A stretch of DNA of 64,000 nucleotides, from NCBI GenBank assembly GCA_025758065.1, contig CP107199.1:2577501-2641500 (forward strand), given 5' to 3'. Within the stretch, counting starts at the first letter, position 1; every line of letters begins with the position of its first letter. Made by a program: the position numbers and the translations under genes. The notes beneath the pieces are model-generated. The model saw nothing but the letters and a program-made list of their open reading frames with translations, made no database searches and was not told the origin of the DNA. The DNA comes from Lachnospiraceae bacterium (GTDB lineage: Bacteria; Bacillota; Clostridia; Lachnospirales; Lachnospiraceae). Of this stretch, positions 26,057 through 35,218 are shown in pieces.

Positions 26057-27163
26057 ATGGCAGAGGAAAAGAGTATGACCTATATTTCTGCAGAAGACGT
26101 GAGTGTAGGCTATCATGACCTGCCACTGATCGAAAAGATCCATTTTCATGTGGACCGGGGGGAAATACTGACCCTGATCGGCCCAAACGGTGCCGGAAAA
26201 TCTACTATATTAAAGAGTATTATCGGTCAGTTAAAGCTGATAAAAGGGGCAGTGTGGCTGGATGGAACCACTATGGGAGCCATGAAGGAAAGAGACATAG
26301 CTGTTCGTATGTCTGTAATGATGACCGGACGGGTAAAAACAGAACGCATGACCTGCGAAGAAGTGGTGAGCATGGGTCGTTACCCCTATACCGGGAAAAT
26401 GGGCATCCTTACAGAAAAGGACTGGCAGGTGGTGCATGATTCCTTAAAACTGGTTCGGGGACTGGATCTGGCGGGGAAGGATTTTGAGGCAGTCAGTGAC
26501 GGCCAGAGACAGAGGGTCCTTCTTGCAAGAGCTATTTGTCAGGAGCCTCAGGTCATTGTGCTGGATGAGCCAACGGCATTTTTAGATATCCGCCATAAAT
26601 TAGAGCTTTTGTATCTTCTTAAAAATATGGTAAGGGAAAAGCATGTGGCAGTGCTTATGTCCCTTCATGAACTGGATCTGGCCCAGAAGATATCGGATCA
26701 TATTATCTGTGTAAAAGGGGATAATTCTATTGGATATTTTGGTACTCCTGAGGAAGTTTTCAGTGGGGATCATATAAAAGAGCTGTTTCAGATTGAAAAA
26801 GGTACTTATCTTTCCGATTATGGCAGTGTGGAGTTAGAAGCTGTAAAAGGAGAGCCGAAAGTTTTTGTTATAGGTGGAAATGGAACAGGGATCCAGATAT
26901 ACAGAAAGCTGCAAAAACAGGGAATCCCCTTTGCGGCAGGCATATTATGGGAGAACGACAGGGAATATCCGGTAGCAGAGGCATTGGCTTCCCAGGTCAT
27001 TGGTGAAAAAGCCTTTGAGCCGGTTTCAGAGGAAACATTTAAAAGAGCAGTAGAAGTATTAAAAAGCTGCGAAAAGGTGATCTGCTGTCTGGAAAATTTT
27101 GGAACCTATCAGGAATCCTGCAGACAGTTGTGGGAAACAGCAAAGAAACTTGGAAAAATCTGA
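26057..27163 (+). CDS. BtuD/FecE-type ABC ATPase with extra C-terminal domain
   Basis: 368 residues. The ATPase core (1-255) has Walker A GPNGAGKST, a variant signature VSDGQRQRV in place of LSGGQ, and Walker B VIVLDEPTAFLD. Standard partners of FecCD permeases end near residue 260. Here residues ~262-368 form an added domain beginning VFVIGGNGTGIQIYRKLQ, which looks like a Rossmann-type alpha/beta unit, with a CEKVICCLENFGTYQ segment near the end. It powers tetrapyrrole or siderophore-type uptake. The role of the extension is unknown. Confidence 0.88.
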   Translation: MAEEKSMTYISAEDVSVGYHDLPLIEKIHFHVDRGEILTLIGPNGAGKSTILKSIIGQLKLIKGAVWLDGTTMGAMKERDIAVRMSVMMTGRVKTERMTCEEVVSMGRYPYTGKMGILTEKDWQVVHDSLKLVRGLDLAGKDFEAVSDGQRQRVLLARAICQEPQVIVLDEPTAFLDIRHKLELLYLLKNMVREKHVAVLMSLHELDLAQKISDHIICVKGDNSIGYFGTPEEVFSGDHIKELFQIEKGTYLSDYGSVELEAVKGEPKVFVIGGNGTGIQIYRKLQKQGIPFAAGILWENDREYPVAEALASQVIGEKAFEPVSEETFKRAVEVLKSCEKVICCLENFGTYQESCRQLWETAKKLGKI

Positions 27164-27293
27164 TTAGTTTGCAAAAATCATACATTTTCTATACATTCCC
27201 ATGGTAGTAGATTTTACATGGCTTTTTTATACTGAAATCATGATCAGAATAAAAAACAATACAAAAAGCAATATAAAAAGAAAGGGAATGTAT

Positions 27294-28853
27294 ATGAGAA
27301 AGAGAAGAATTGCAGCAGGACTTTTAGCAGGTGTACTGGTGATCGGAGGACAGCAGGTATGGGCTGCTACCACACATTATAATGACTCTTCCGTAACCGG
27401 AGGATCACAGGCATGGCAGCAGTGGGTGGCAGACTGGAATCAGACAGCCACAGATTTTACCAAGGTGTCATTAACTCCAGGCGGTGCAGCATCTGAACTG
27501 AATTTTGCATGGTACAGTGAAGGAAATGAGCCAACACCAGTGGTTTATTTTGGAACAGATAAAGATAACCTTGAAGCCTGTCAGGGAACTGCAAGTAATG
27601 TAGACACATCTCTTACAGGAGGAAAGGCTTATAGCTACAATTATGTAACAGTAGGCGGACTGAAAGAGAATACAACCTATTATTACTCTGTAGAGAAAAG
27701 CGGTGTAAGAACACCTGCTGAAGTTTACAAAACAGGAAGCTTTGAAAATGTAAAGATCCTTTATGTAGGTGATCCACAGGTTGGTGCTTCTAAGGGACAG
27801 CCTCAGGGAGAAGGAAAATTAAGTGCAGATTCAGGTGTGGCTAACACAGCAGCACGTAATGACGGTTTTGCATGGGACCGTACCTTAGATGCAGCTCTTG
27901 CACAGAACCCGGATCTGAACTTTGTGATCTCAGCAGGAGACCAGGTTAATAAAACAGGAAAGCCAAAGGAAGAAGAGTATGCAGCGTATCTTTCTGCTGA
28001 TGCATTAAAGAACATTCCGGTGGCAACTACCATTGGAAACCATGATTCTTTAAACAAGGATTACAGTTACCATTTTAATAACCCGAATCCTACCAATCTG
28101 GGAATGACAGAAGCAGGGGGAGATTATTACTACAGCTATGGCCCGGGACTGTTCATCGTATTAAATACCAACAACTACAATGTGGCAGAGCATGAGCAGG
28201 CTATTAAAAAGGCAGTTGAAAACTTCCCGGATACTAAATGGCGTATTGTGACGATCCACCAGGATATCTACGGATCCGGACTGGATCACTCCGATACAGA
28301 CGGCATGATCCTTCGTACCCAGCTGACACCTGTTTTTGATAAATATGATATTGATGTAGTTCTTCAGGGACATGACCATACATACAGCCGTTCCAAGATC
28401 CTTTATGGAGATGGAAAAACACATGGTTCTTATGAGTTCAGACTGGATGAGACAGGCCTGGATTATGACTGGGATCATGCATACAACAAAAATACAGGGG
28501 ACAGTATTACTTTAAATCCTCTTTCATCTGATACAGCAGCAGTGGAGGCAAAGGATGCATTTACAGCAGATAATAAGTGCTATACCATTGAAAGCTCCGG
28601 AAAATCTGTTGTGACCAATCCAAAAGGAACCCTTTATATGACAGCAAACTCTGCTTCCGGTTCCAAGTATTATGAGCTTATTAATTCACAGCAGGATTAC
28701 ATTGAAGTAAGAAGCCAGAACTGGCTGCCAAGCTACTCTGTGATCGATCTGACAAAGGATGATTTCAAGATCACTACTTACCAGATCACAGATGAAGGAA
28801 AGGTAGAAAATATTGATAATACCTTTACCATCCACAAGACAGTAAGCAGATAA
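27294..28853 (+). CDS. Secreted purple-acid-phosphatase-like metallophosphoesterase
   Basis: 519 residues. Signal peptide (MRKRRIAAGLLAGVLVIGG, likely cleaved after VWA), an N-terminal fibronectin-like PAP domain (~60-160) and a calcineurin-type phosphoesterase domain with GDPQ, SAGDQV, GNHD, TIHQD and GHDHTYSR metal motifs. It probably frees phosphate from organic phosphates outside the cell. ATG 27294 is chosen because AAAGGG is seven bases upstream. It is a monocistronic gene after the uptake cluster, with no clear terminator between. Confidence 0.88.
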   Translation: MRKRRIAAGLLAGVLVIGGQQVWAATTHYNDSSVTGGSQAWQQWVADWNQTATDFTKVSLTPGGAASELNFAWYSEGNEPTPVVYFGTDKDNLEACQGTASNVDTSLTGGKAYSYNYVTVGGLKENTTYYYSVEKSGVRTPAEVYKTGSFENVKILYVGDPQVGASKGQPQGEGKLSADSGVANTAARNDGFAWDRTLDAALAQNPDLNFVISAGDQVNKTGKPKEEEYAAYLSADALKNIPVATTIGNHDSLNKDYSYHFNNPNPTNLGMTEAGGDYYYSYGPGLFIVLNTNNYNVAEHEQAIKKAVENFPDTKWRIVTIHQDIYGSGLDHSDTDGMILRTQLTPVFDKYDIDVVLQGHDHTYSRSKILYGDGKTHGSYEFRLDETGLDYDWDHAYNKNTGDSITLNPLSSDTAAVEAKDAFTADNKCYTIESSGKSVVTNPKGTLYMTANSASGSKYYELINSQQDYIEVRSQNWLPSYSVIDLTKDDFKITTYQITDEGKVENIDNTFTIHKTVSR

Positions 28854-28927
28854 TAATAAGCAGATAATAAACAGATAAGCCTTAAAACGGCATACAAGAC
28901 ATCAAAGACAAAGACATAGGAGATCAA

Positions 28928-28970
28928 ATTCCGTCCCGTGGAGGCTGAAAGAAAGCCTTGCGGGACGTTG
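28928..28970 (+). terminator. Hairpin after the phosphoesterase gene
   Basis: CGTCCCG..AGGCT pairs with AGCCT..CGGGACG around GAAAGA. The T-run is poor, so it may be a weak terminator or a leader hairpin of the next gene. Confidence 0.5.
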
Positions 28971-28988
28971 ATCGGATAGATCGGGGCA

Positions 28989-30140
28989 GTGAAAATGGAT
29001 CAGGCACTAAAAAAACAGGTAAAAAAATACGCAGTTATGACAGTGATCATGCTTATCATGGCACTGGCAGTCATAAAAGTGAATCAGGTGAATAAGACAC
29101 AGCTGGTCAACCGTACAGGACAGACTTTTGAAACAGGGAAAGTGATCCGTATCCTGGAGGACAACATCCAGGAAGACGGAATGCGTGTGGGGCAGCAGTC
29201 TGTAGTCGTAAAGATGACGAGTGGAGTGAAAAAGGGACAGGAACTTACAACTACCAGCAGTGCAGGCTATCTTTTTGGTGCAGCCTGTAAAGTAGGAATG
29301 CGGGTAGTGGTTCTCCAGAGCGTTGCAGGGGATTCTGTGATCACAAGCGTATATTCCATGGACCGGAAAGAAGTTATCATCGGTTTTGTGATTCTTTACC
29401 TTCTGGTATTGTGCCTGGTTGGCGGTATGCAGGGCGTAAAAGGTGCGTTGGGACTGATATTTACTTTTGGAGCCATTCTTTTTATCTATCTTCCAGTGGT
29501 CTACATGGGATATTCTCCCTTCTGGACAGCCGTATTTATATGTGCAGTCACAACAGCAGTGACCATGTACCTTATTGGAGGTGCCTCGAAAAAGACAGTC
29601 TGTGCAGTTGCGGGGACTATAACAGGAGTCCTGATCGCAGGGATCACAGCTACTGTATTTTCAAAATTATCAGGAATTACAGGGTGGAATGTATCAGATA
29701 TAGAAAGTCTGCTCACCCTTTATGAAACAAATAATATACAGGTAGGCGGTCTTTTATTTTCAGGTCTTCTTATCAGTACATTAGGAGCCGTTATGGATGT
29801 AGCCATGTCCATATCCAGTGCCATGAAAGAAATTTATGACCAGAACCCTGATATTTCCCGTATGCAGCTGATCAGAGCAGGAATGCGCGTAGGCCGGGAT
29901 ATGATGGGAACAGACTCCAATACGCTGATCTTAGCTTTTGCAGGCAGCAGTGTGTCAATGCTGATCATGGATTATGCCTATCATCTTCCTTATCTTCAGA
30001 TCATCAATTCTAATAATATCGGTATTGCCCTGATGCAGGGACTTTCCGGCAGTTTCGGGATCGTATTAAGTGTTCCGGCTACAGTCGCCTTTGCAGCATG
30101 GATCTATGCAGGAACAAATAAAATCCATATTTCTTTCTGA
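28989..30140 (+). CDS. YibE/F family multi-pass membrane protein
   Basis: 383 residues: one N-terminal helix, an extracytoplasmic beta-rich stretch (~50-115, including VVVKMTSGVKKGQEL), then seven or so membrane helices. This is the YibE/F layout found in many Firmicutes; function is not established. The first codon may be GTG 28989 or ATG 28995, and neither has a strong ribosome site. The C-terminal GMRVGRDMMGTDSNTLILAF segment is characteristic. It converges on the LysR gene. Confidence 0.85.
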   Translation: MKMDQALKKQVKKYAVMTVIMLIMALAVIKVNQVNKTQLVNRTGQTFETGKVIRILEDNIQEDGMRVGQQSVVVKMTSGVKKGQELTTTSSAGYLFGAACKVGMRVVVLQSVAGDSVITSVYSMDRKEVIIGFVILYLLVLCLVGGMQGVKGALGLIFTFGAILFIYLPVVYMGYSPFWTAVFICAVTTAVTMYLIGGASKKTVCAVAGTITGVLIAGITATVFSKLSGITGWNVSDIESLLTLYETNNIQVGGLLFSGLLISTLGAVMDVAMSISSAMKEIYDQNPDISRMQLIRAGMRVGRDMMGTDSNTLILAFAGSSVSMLIMDYAYHLPYLQIINSNNIGIALMQGLSGSFGIVLSVPATVAFAAWIYAGTNKIHISF

Positions 30141-30201
30141 TCTTTTAACTTCAGCATTATTGAAATGGACGATCAGTGAATGGATGGGGGTACACTGGTG
30201 G

Positions 30202-31134
30202 CTATTTTGAAGCTGATAGGGAAGCAGCATAGTTTTTCAGGATTTCCATATAGTCTCTGGCATGCTGAGAAAGATATTTCTTTTTCTGGTATGCAGCAAT
30301 GGAAGTGGTGAGCACCGGTTTTGTACCAATGGAAAAGCAGCATCCTTCAGGAAAAAAGCGGGATTCTTCCCGAAAATAGCTTTCTGGGGCAAAGGCAGCT
30401 CCGAGTCCCTGGATCGCCAGGCGGATGGACATAGCACTGTTGCGGGTGTGAAGGAGTACTGTTGGTTCCATGGAATATTCTTTAAATAAAGACTGTGCGA
30501 TGCCGCCGGTATTCTGGTCCGGATATAGAAGGATGAAGTTTTCTTTTTCAAGCATTTTTAAGTCCAGCCATGGATGGAGGAAGCCTTCCTTGGTCTGGGC
30601 TTTTTTACATAATGGGTGGTCTTTGTTTAAGACCAGCACGATCTCTTCTTTTCTTAATATCTGATAATCCATATTTTCCGGAAATTTATGTACATTATAA
30701 ATAGTCAGGTCAATGGAGTTGTCCCCAAGACTGTTTTCTGCTACGAAATTGATGGCTTCCATAATATTTAAGGTGACATAAGGGTGCCGCTTGTGAAAGC
30801 CCATAAGGGATGGTTCGATCAATGTTGTACCCATCATAATAGGGGCAGCAATGTTTAAACGTCCTTTTTCCTGGTGGGCAATATCATCAAATTCCTGGCT
30901 CCACTGATCACCAAAGGCAGCAATGCGCTCTGCATAGTACAGATAACGTTCACCCATGTAAGTGGGATAGTAGTGATTTTCCCGGCGGTCAAATAGGGGC
31001 GCTCCTAAACGTTCCTCCAGGTTTTTTAAATATTTGCTTAAAGAGGGCTGGGAGATATACAGGGATTCCGCAGCCTTTCCGATACTCTGGTGTTTTGCAA
31101 TAGCGAGAATATAACGGGCTTCTTTTAATTCCAT
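30202..31134 (-). CDS. LysR-type regulator divergent from the Pot-type transporter operon
   Basis: 310 residues with an N-terminal helix-turn-helix (MELKEARYILAIAKHQSIGK, SQPSLSKYLKNLEERLG) and a C-terminal ligand domain. GAAAGGAC precedes the ATG. The 179-bp divergent region with the transporter operon contains a strong promoter for the latter, so this protein is the likely regulator of importer, adenine deaminase and amidohydrolase. Confidence 0.9.
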   Translation of the reverse strand: MELKEARYILAIAKHQSIGKAAESLYISQPSLSKYLKNLEERLGAPLFDRRENHYYPTYMGERYLYYAERIAAFGDQWSQEFDDIAHQEKGRLNIAAPIMMGTTLIEPSLMGFHKRHPYVTLNIMEAINFVAENSLGDNSIDLTIYNVHKFPENMDYQILRKEEIVLVLNKDHPLCKKAQTKEGFLHPWLDLKMLEKENFILLYPDQNTGGIAQSLFKEYSMEPTVLLHTRNSAMSIRLAIQGLGAAFAPESYFREESRFFPEGCCFSIGTKPVLTTSIAAYQKKKYLSQHARDYMEILKNYAASLSASK

Positions 31135-31195
31135 AGTTGTCCTTTCCTGATTTATATCATAGCTTTACTGCATAAAAAATATAGAAAATATATAT

Positions 31196-31224
31196 TTGAC
31201 TTATAGCATACCACTTTTTATAAT
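31196..31224 (+). promoter_or_regulatory. Promoter of the Pot-type transporter/deaminase operon
   Basis: TTGACT (31196-31201), a 17-bp spacer and TATAAT (31219-31224), near consensus. It is followed by an 85-base AT-rich leader and a GAGAGGAG ribosome site. Confidence 0.8.
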
Positions 31225-31313
31225 GAATGTAAAATATATAAGCATACTTCATTAAGAAACAAATATTTATTAGTAGTATTAATTAATATTTATCAGAGAG
31301 GAGAAACAAAGCA

Positions 31314-32147
31314 ATGAAAAAGAGCAGTGCATGGTTTATGCTCATACCAGGACTGATGATACTGTTTTTATTTCTGGCGATCCCATTGTTACGGGTATTG
31401 TTTCCAAGCATCTTTTCCGGGGCATATCCGTTTGATGCTTATGTGGGATTTTTCCAGGATGAGTATTACAGAAACATATTTATCCGTACGGTAAAGATTG
31501 CAGTGATCACTACTTTTGTCTGTATGGCGGGAGGTATCCCCACAGCTTATTTTATCAGCCGGTGCAGCAAGAAATGGAGAGGTATACTCCTTGCAGCGTC
31601 CATTTTCCCGATGATGACCAACTCTGTTATACGAAGCTTTGCATGGATCAATATTCTGGGAAGCAATGGCATTATCAATAAAGTGCTGGTTGGACTGGGA
31701 ATGGTGCCAAAGCCATTAAAATTATTGTATACCGATTTTTCTATTATTATCGGTTCTGTATATCTGTTTCTTCCGCTGATGATCGTAACAGTAGCAGGTG
31801 TTATGGAAAATATTGATGATGACATGATGGAAGCAGCCTTAAGTCTTGGGGCGGCCCGCATGGAAGCCTTTATGAAGGTGATCTTCCCTATGAGTCTTCC
31901 GGGCATTATTGTAGGAGGTATCCTGGTATTTACCGGAACGCTGACTGCTTATACAACACCTCAGTTATTAGGAGGCAATTCCAACATGGTACTGGCGACC
32001 CTGATCTACCAGCGTGCAATGTCTGTCAGTGACTGGACAGGTGCTTCTGTGATCGCACTGATCATGATAGTTGTAACACTGGCTGTTATCCGGGGCTTCA
32101 ATGCGCTGGCAGCTAAACTGGATCAAAGAGGTGAGGATTATGCGTAA
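31314..32147 (+). CDS. Pot-type ABC transporter permease (PotB-like)
   Basis: 277 residues with six membrane helices and the binding-protein-dependent transport signature (EAALSLGAARMEAFMKVIFP, the EAA loop). It is like spermidine/putrescine PotB. It overlaps the next permease gene by eight bases. The operon context with purine-type deaminases suggests the substrate may be an aminated heterocycle rather than a polyamine; this is inference. Confidence 0.88.
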   Translation: MKKSSAWFMLIPGLMILFLFLAIPLLRVLFPSIFSGAYPFDAYVGFFQDEYYRNIFIRTVKIAVITTFVCMAGGIPTAYFISRCSKKWRGILLAASIFPMMTNSVIRSFAWINILGSNGIINKVLVGLGMVPKPLKLLYTDFSIIIGSVYLFLPLMIVTVAGVMENIDDDMMEAALSLGAARMEAFMKVIFPMSLPGIIVGGILVFTGTLTAYTTPQLLGGNSNMVLATLIYQRAMSVSDWTGASVIALIMIVVTLAVIRGFNALAAKLDQRGEDYA

Positions 32148-32922
32148 AAATAAATTTTTGACCATATGGGCAGTGCTGGTGTTCGCATTTCTTGCCATTC
32201 CGCTGTTTATCATTACTGTAACAGCATTTGGAGGCGGCAGCGCCATTACATTCCCGATAGAGTCTTTTTCACTAAAATGGTTTGCCAATGTATTTGCCTT
32301 AAAATCCTTCCGCCGGTCTTTTATTACCAGCCTGGAAGTGGCATTTCTGGCAACTTTTATCTCCCTTTTAGTGGGTATCCCCGCAGCTTATGCCCTGGCA
32401 AGATCTGGTATGAAGGGAAGAGGATTTTTAAAATCTGTTTTCCTGTCCCCTACTATTGTGCCGGGGATCGTTATCGGTTTTATTATGTACCAGTGCCTGA
32501 TCTTAACCTTAAGAATCCCGGTATTTGCAGGGCTTTTAGTAGGTCATTTTATGGTAACACTGCCATATGTGATCCGTGTTGTAGGTTCTTCTATGGAGCA
32601 GTTTGATTTTTCTATTGAAGAGGCAGCATGGAGTCTTGGTTGTCCTAAAACAGCTGCTTTTTTTAAGGTAGTGCTTCCTAATATAACAAGCGGCATTTCT
32701 TCCGCGTTTATGCTGGCATTTATCAATTCCTTTAATAATATCCCTGTATCCATGTTTTTATCAGGCCCTGGCGTTTCCACATTCCCGTCAACCCTGATGA
32801 ATTATATTGAATATAATTATGATCCTACGGTTTCTGCTGTATCTGTACTTTTAATGGCAGCAACGGTTATTATCATGGTCATTGTAGACCGTACACTGGG
32901 GATCGCAGCTCTGGCAAAATAA
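32140..32922 (+). CDS. Pot-type ABC transporter permease (PotC-like)
   Basis: 260 residues, six membrane helices and the EAA loop EEAAWSLGCPKTAAFFKVVLP. ATG 32140 follows GAGGTGAGGA and overlaps the PotB-like stop by eight bases. The longer upstream frame is not supported. It pairs with the PotB-like permease. Confidence 0.88.
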   Translation: MRKNKFLTIWAVLVFAFLAIPLFIITVTAFGGGSAITFPIESFSLKWFANVFALKSFRRSFITSLEVAFLATFISLLVGIPAAYALARSGMKGRGFLKSVFLSPTIVPGIVIGFIMYQCLILTLRIPVFAGLLVGHFMVTLPYVIRVVGSSMEQFDFSIEEAAWSLGCPKTAAFFKVVLPNITSGISSAFMLAFINSFNNIPVSMFLSGPGVSTFPSTLMNYIEYNYDPTVSAVSVLLMAATVIIMVIVDRTLGIAALAK

Positions 32923-32972
32923 GCTACAGGTTATTACAGGTGCCGGTCAGGCAGATAAAGGAGAAAATAAAA

Positions 32973-34013
32973 ATGGCATTTATGAGTTTAAAGGACATTG
33001 ATGTTAGTTACGATAAGAAAAAACAGATCTTAAAAGGTTTGAGTCTTGATGTGGAAAAGGGAGAGCTGGTATCTTTACTTGGTCCCAGCGGCTGCGGAAA
33101 ATCCACAACACTCCGGGTAGTAGCTGGTTTTATTGATCCTCAGGGTGGAAGTTTTCTGCTGGATGGGGAAGATATGACAAAGGTTCCAGTCCATAAGAGA
33201 AACTTTGGACTGGTATTTCAGAGTTATGCATTGTTCCCACATCTTTCTGTGTATGACAACGTGGCTTTCGGCCTTCGCACCAGAAAAATGGATAAGGAAC
33301 AGATTGATAAAAAAGTAAAGGATATTCTGGAGGTATGCGGCCTTAGTGATCTGGCGAACCGTTTCCCAAGACAGATGTCAGGTGGTCAGAGACAGAGAGT
33401 AGCACTGGCCCGTTCCTTAGTCATTGAGCCAAAGCTTCTTTTATTAGATGAGCCATTATCCAATCTAGATGCAAAGCTGCGTCTCTCTATGCGTGTGGAG
33501 ATCAAACGCCTGCAGAAAAAGTTAGGTATTACAACGTTATTTGTAACCCATGACCAGGAGGAATGTTTTTCAATTTCTGATAAAGTAGCAGTTATGAATG
33601 GCGGTGTGATCGAGCAGTATGACACTCCGGAAAATATCTACCGAAGACCTGCAACAGAGTTTGTAGCCCGTTTTATCGGATTTGAGAATTTTCTGGATGT
33701 GGAGAAAAAGGCAGACCACGTATATACTCTGGTAGATGGAACTGCATTTAAAACAGCTATGGATTTAGAAGGGAAAGAATATGCAGCAACCATCCGTCCA
33801 GATGATATCTGTCTGGCAGATGAGACTGCTTTTGAAAATGTACTTGGCGGCAAAATAGGAGTACGCACATTCCTTGGAAAGAGCTATCAGTATGAAGTGG
33901 AGACTGCAGCCGGGATTTTAAAGGTAAATATGGGTACAGACCATGTATTTAAAGAGGGAGATGTGCTCCGTCTGTATCTTCCGGAGGATAAGCTGATCCT
34001 GGTCAGAAGATAA
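32973..34013 (+). CDS. Pot-type ABC transporter ATPase (PotA-like)
   Basis: 346 residues: Walker A LLGPSGCGKSTT, signature MSGGQRQRVALARSL, Walker B LLLLDEPLSNLD, then a C-terminal TOBE-type domain (~275-345), as in PotA/FbpC. ATG 32973 follows AAAGGAG. The C-terminal regulatory domain may sense substrate. It is the third gene of the operon. Confidence 0.92.
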   Translation: MAFMSLKDIDVSYDKKKQILKGLSLDVEKGELVSLLGPSGCGKSTTLRVVAGFIDPQGGSFLLDGEDMTKVPVHKRNFGLVFQSYALFPHLSVYDNVAFGLRTRKMDKEQIDKKVKDILEVCGLSDLANRFPRQMSGGQRQRVALARSLVIEPKLLLLDEPLSNLDAKLRLSMRVEIKRLQKKLGITTLFVTHDQEECFSISDKVAVMNGGVIEQYDTPENIYRRPATEFVARFIGFENFLDVEKKADHVYTLVDGTAFKTAMDLEGKEYAATIRPDDICLADETAFENVLGGKIGVRTFLGKSYQYEVETAAGILKVNMGTDHVFKEGDVLRLYLPEDKLILVRR

Positions 34014-34107
34014 ATAAGGATTGCGGGAGTGCAAAGCACCCGGCGATCGGTATCAGAGAGATTAAAATATTTATATATTAAGAATTTATTTTAAGAAGGA
34101 GATCATT

Positions 34108-35208
34108 ATGAAAAAGAGATTAGCAGTAGTACTTTGTGCAGCAATGATGTTATCTGCTTGCGGCGGGGCATCTGGTTCTGATCAGGCAGCAGATAACAAG
34201 GGACAGGAAGCAGATTCTAAAGCTGACAGCAAAGAGGCGTCTAAGGGAGATGGAAAACTGGTCCTTTCTACATATGGGCTGAGCGAAGATATTTCTGAGG
34301 ATGAGGTATATGCTCCGTTTGAGCAGGAATTTGGCTGCAAGATCGTAACAGAAACAGGTGGTACCAATGACCGTTATACCAAGCTGGCAGCAGACAGCGA
34401 ATCTTCTATTGATGTGATCGAGCTTTCTCAGGCCATGACTGCAAAGGGCGTAGATGAAGGACTTTTTGATACCATTGACTTAAGTAAGATCCCAAATGCC
34501 AAGAACCTGATCCCAGCTGCAAAAGAACTGGCTGAAAATGGCCAGGGCATTCCATATACCATTAACAGTATTGGTATCATTTATAATCCGGAGCTGACCG
34601 GTTTTGAGATCAAGAGTTTTGATGATCTGTGGGATTCACGTCTGGAAGGAATGGTTTCTATTCCTGAGATCACAACTACCTTTGGACCTGCTATGGTTTA
34701 TGTAGCAGGCGATCACGCAGGTACTCCTGTGGCAGAGGATGAAGGTAAGGCTGCCTTTGAGACACTGGCAGAGTTAAAGCCAAATCTTGTTAAGACTTAT
34801 ACAAAATCTTCTGACCTGATCAACATGTTTACTTCAGGTGAAGTAGCAGCAGCTGTTGTAGGTGATTTCGGTGTTCCTACCATTGAAGCAGCAAATCCTG
34901 ATCTGGTATACGTAACTCCAGAAGGAACTTATGCAAACTTTAATACCATTAACATTACCAAGAATTGTAAGAACATAGATTTGGCTTATGAATATTTAAA
35001 TTACCGTATCAGTCCAGAGCTGCAGACTAAGACTGGTAAGGCATTAAATGAAGCTCCTACAAACACAGAGGTTGATTTTAATGAAGAAGAAGCAAAAGAT
35101 ATGACCTATGGGGAAACTGCTGATAACGCAAAAATCGTAGATTATTCTTTTGTAAACCCAATCTTAAACAACTGGATCGACCAGTGGAATAGAACTATCA
35201 ACCAGTAG
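34108..35208 (+). CDS. Pot-type solute-binding lipoprotein (PotD-like)
   Basis: 366 residues with a lipoprotein signal (MLSACGG, Cys18), a charged linker, then a PotD-type fold (LSTYGLSEDIS; IPYTINSIGIIYNPELTG; SPELQTKTGKALNEAPTN). It delivers the ligand to the permeases upstream. AGAAGGAG precedes the ATG. The adenine deaminase gene starts ten bases after its stop. Confidence 0.9.
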   Translation: MKKRLAVVLCAAMMLSACGGASGSDQAADNKGQEADSKADSKEASKGDGKLVLSTYGLSEDISEDEVYAPFEQEFGCKIVTETGGTNDRYTKLAADSESSIDVIELSQAMTAKGVDEGLFDTIDLSKIPNAKNLIPAAKELAENGQGIPYTINSIGIIYNPELTGFEIKSFDDLWDSRLEGMVSIPEITTTFGPAMVYVAGDHAGTPVAEDEGKAAFETLAELKPNLVKTYTKSSDLINMFTSGEVAAAVVGDFGVPTIEAANPDLVYVTPEGTYANFNTINITKNCKNIDLAYEYLNYRISPELQTKTGKALNEAPTNTEVDFNEEEAKDMTYGETADNAKIVDYSFVNPILNNWIDQWNRTINQ

Positions 35209-35218
35209 GAGAGAATAT

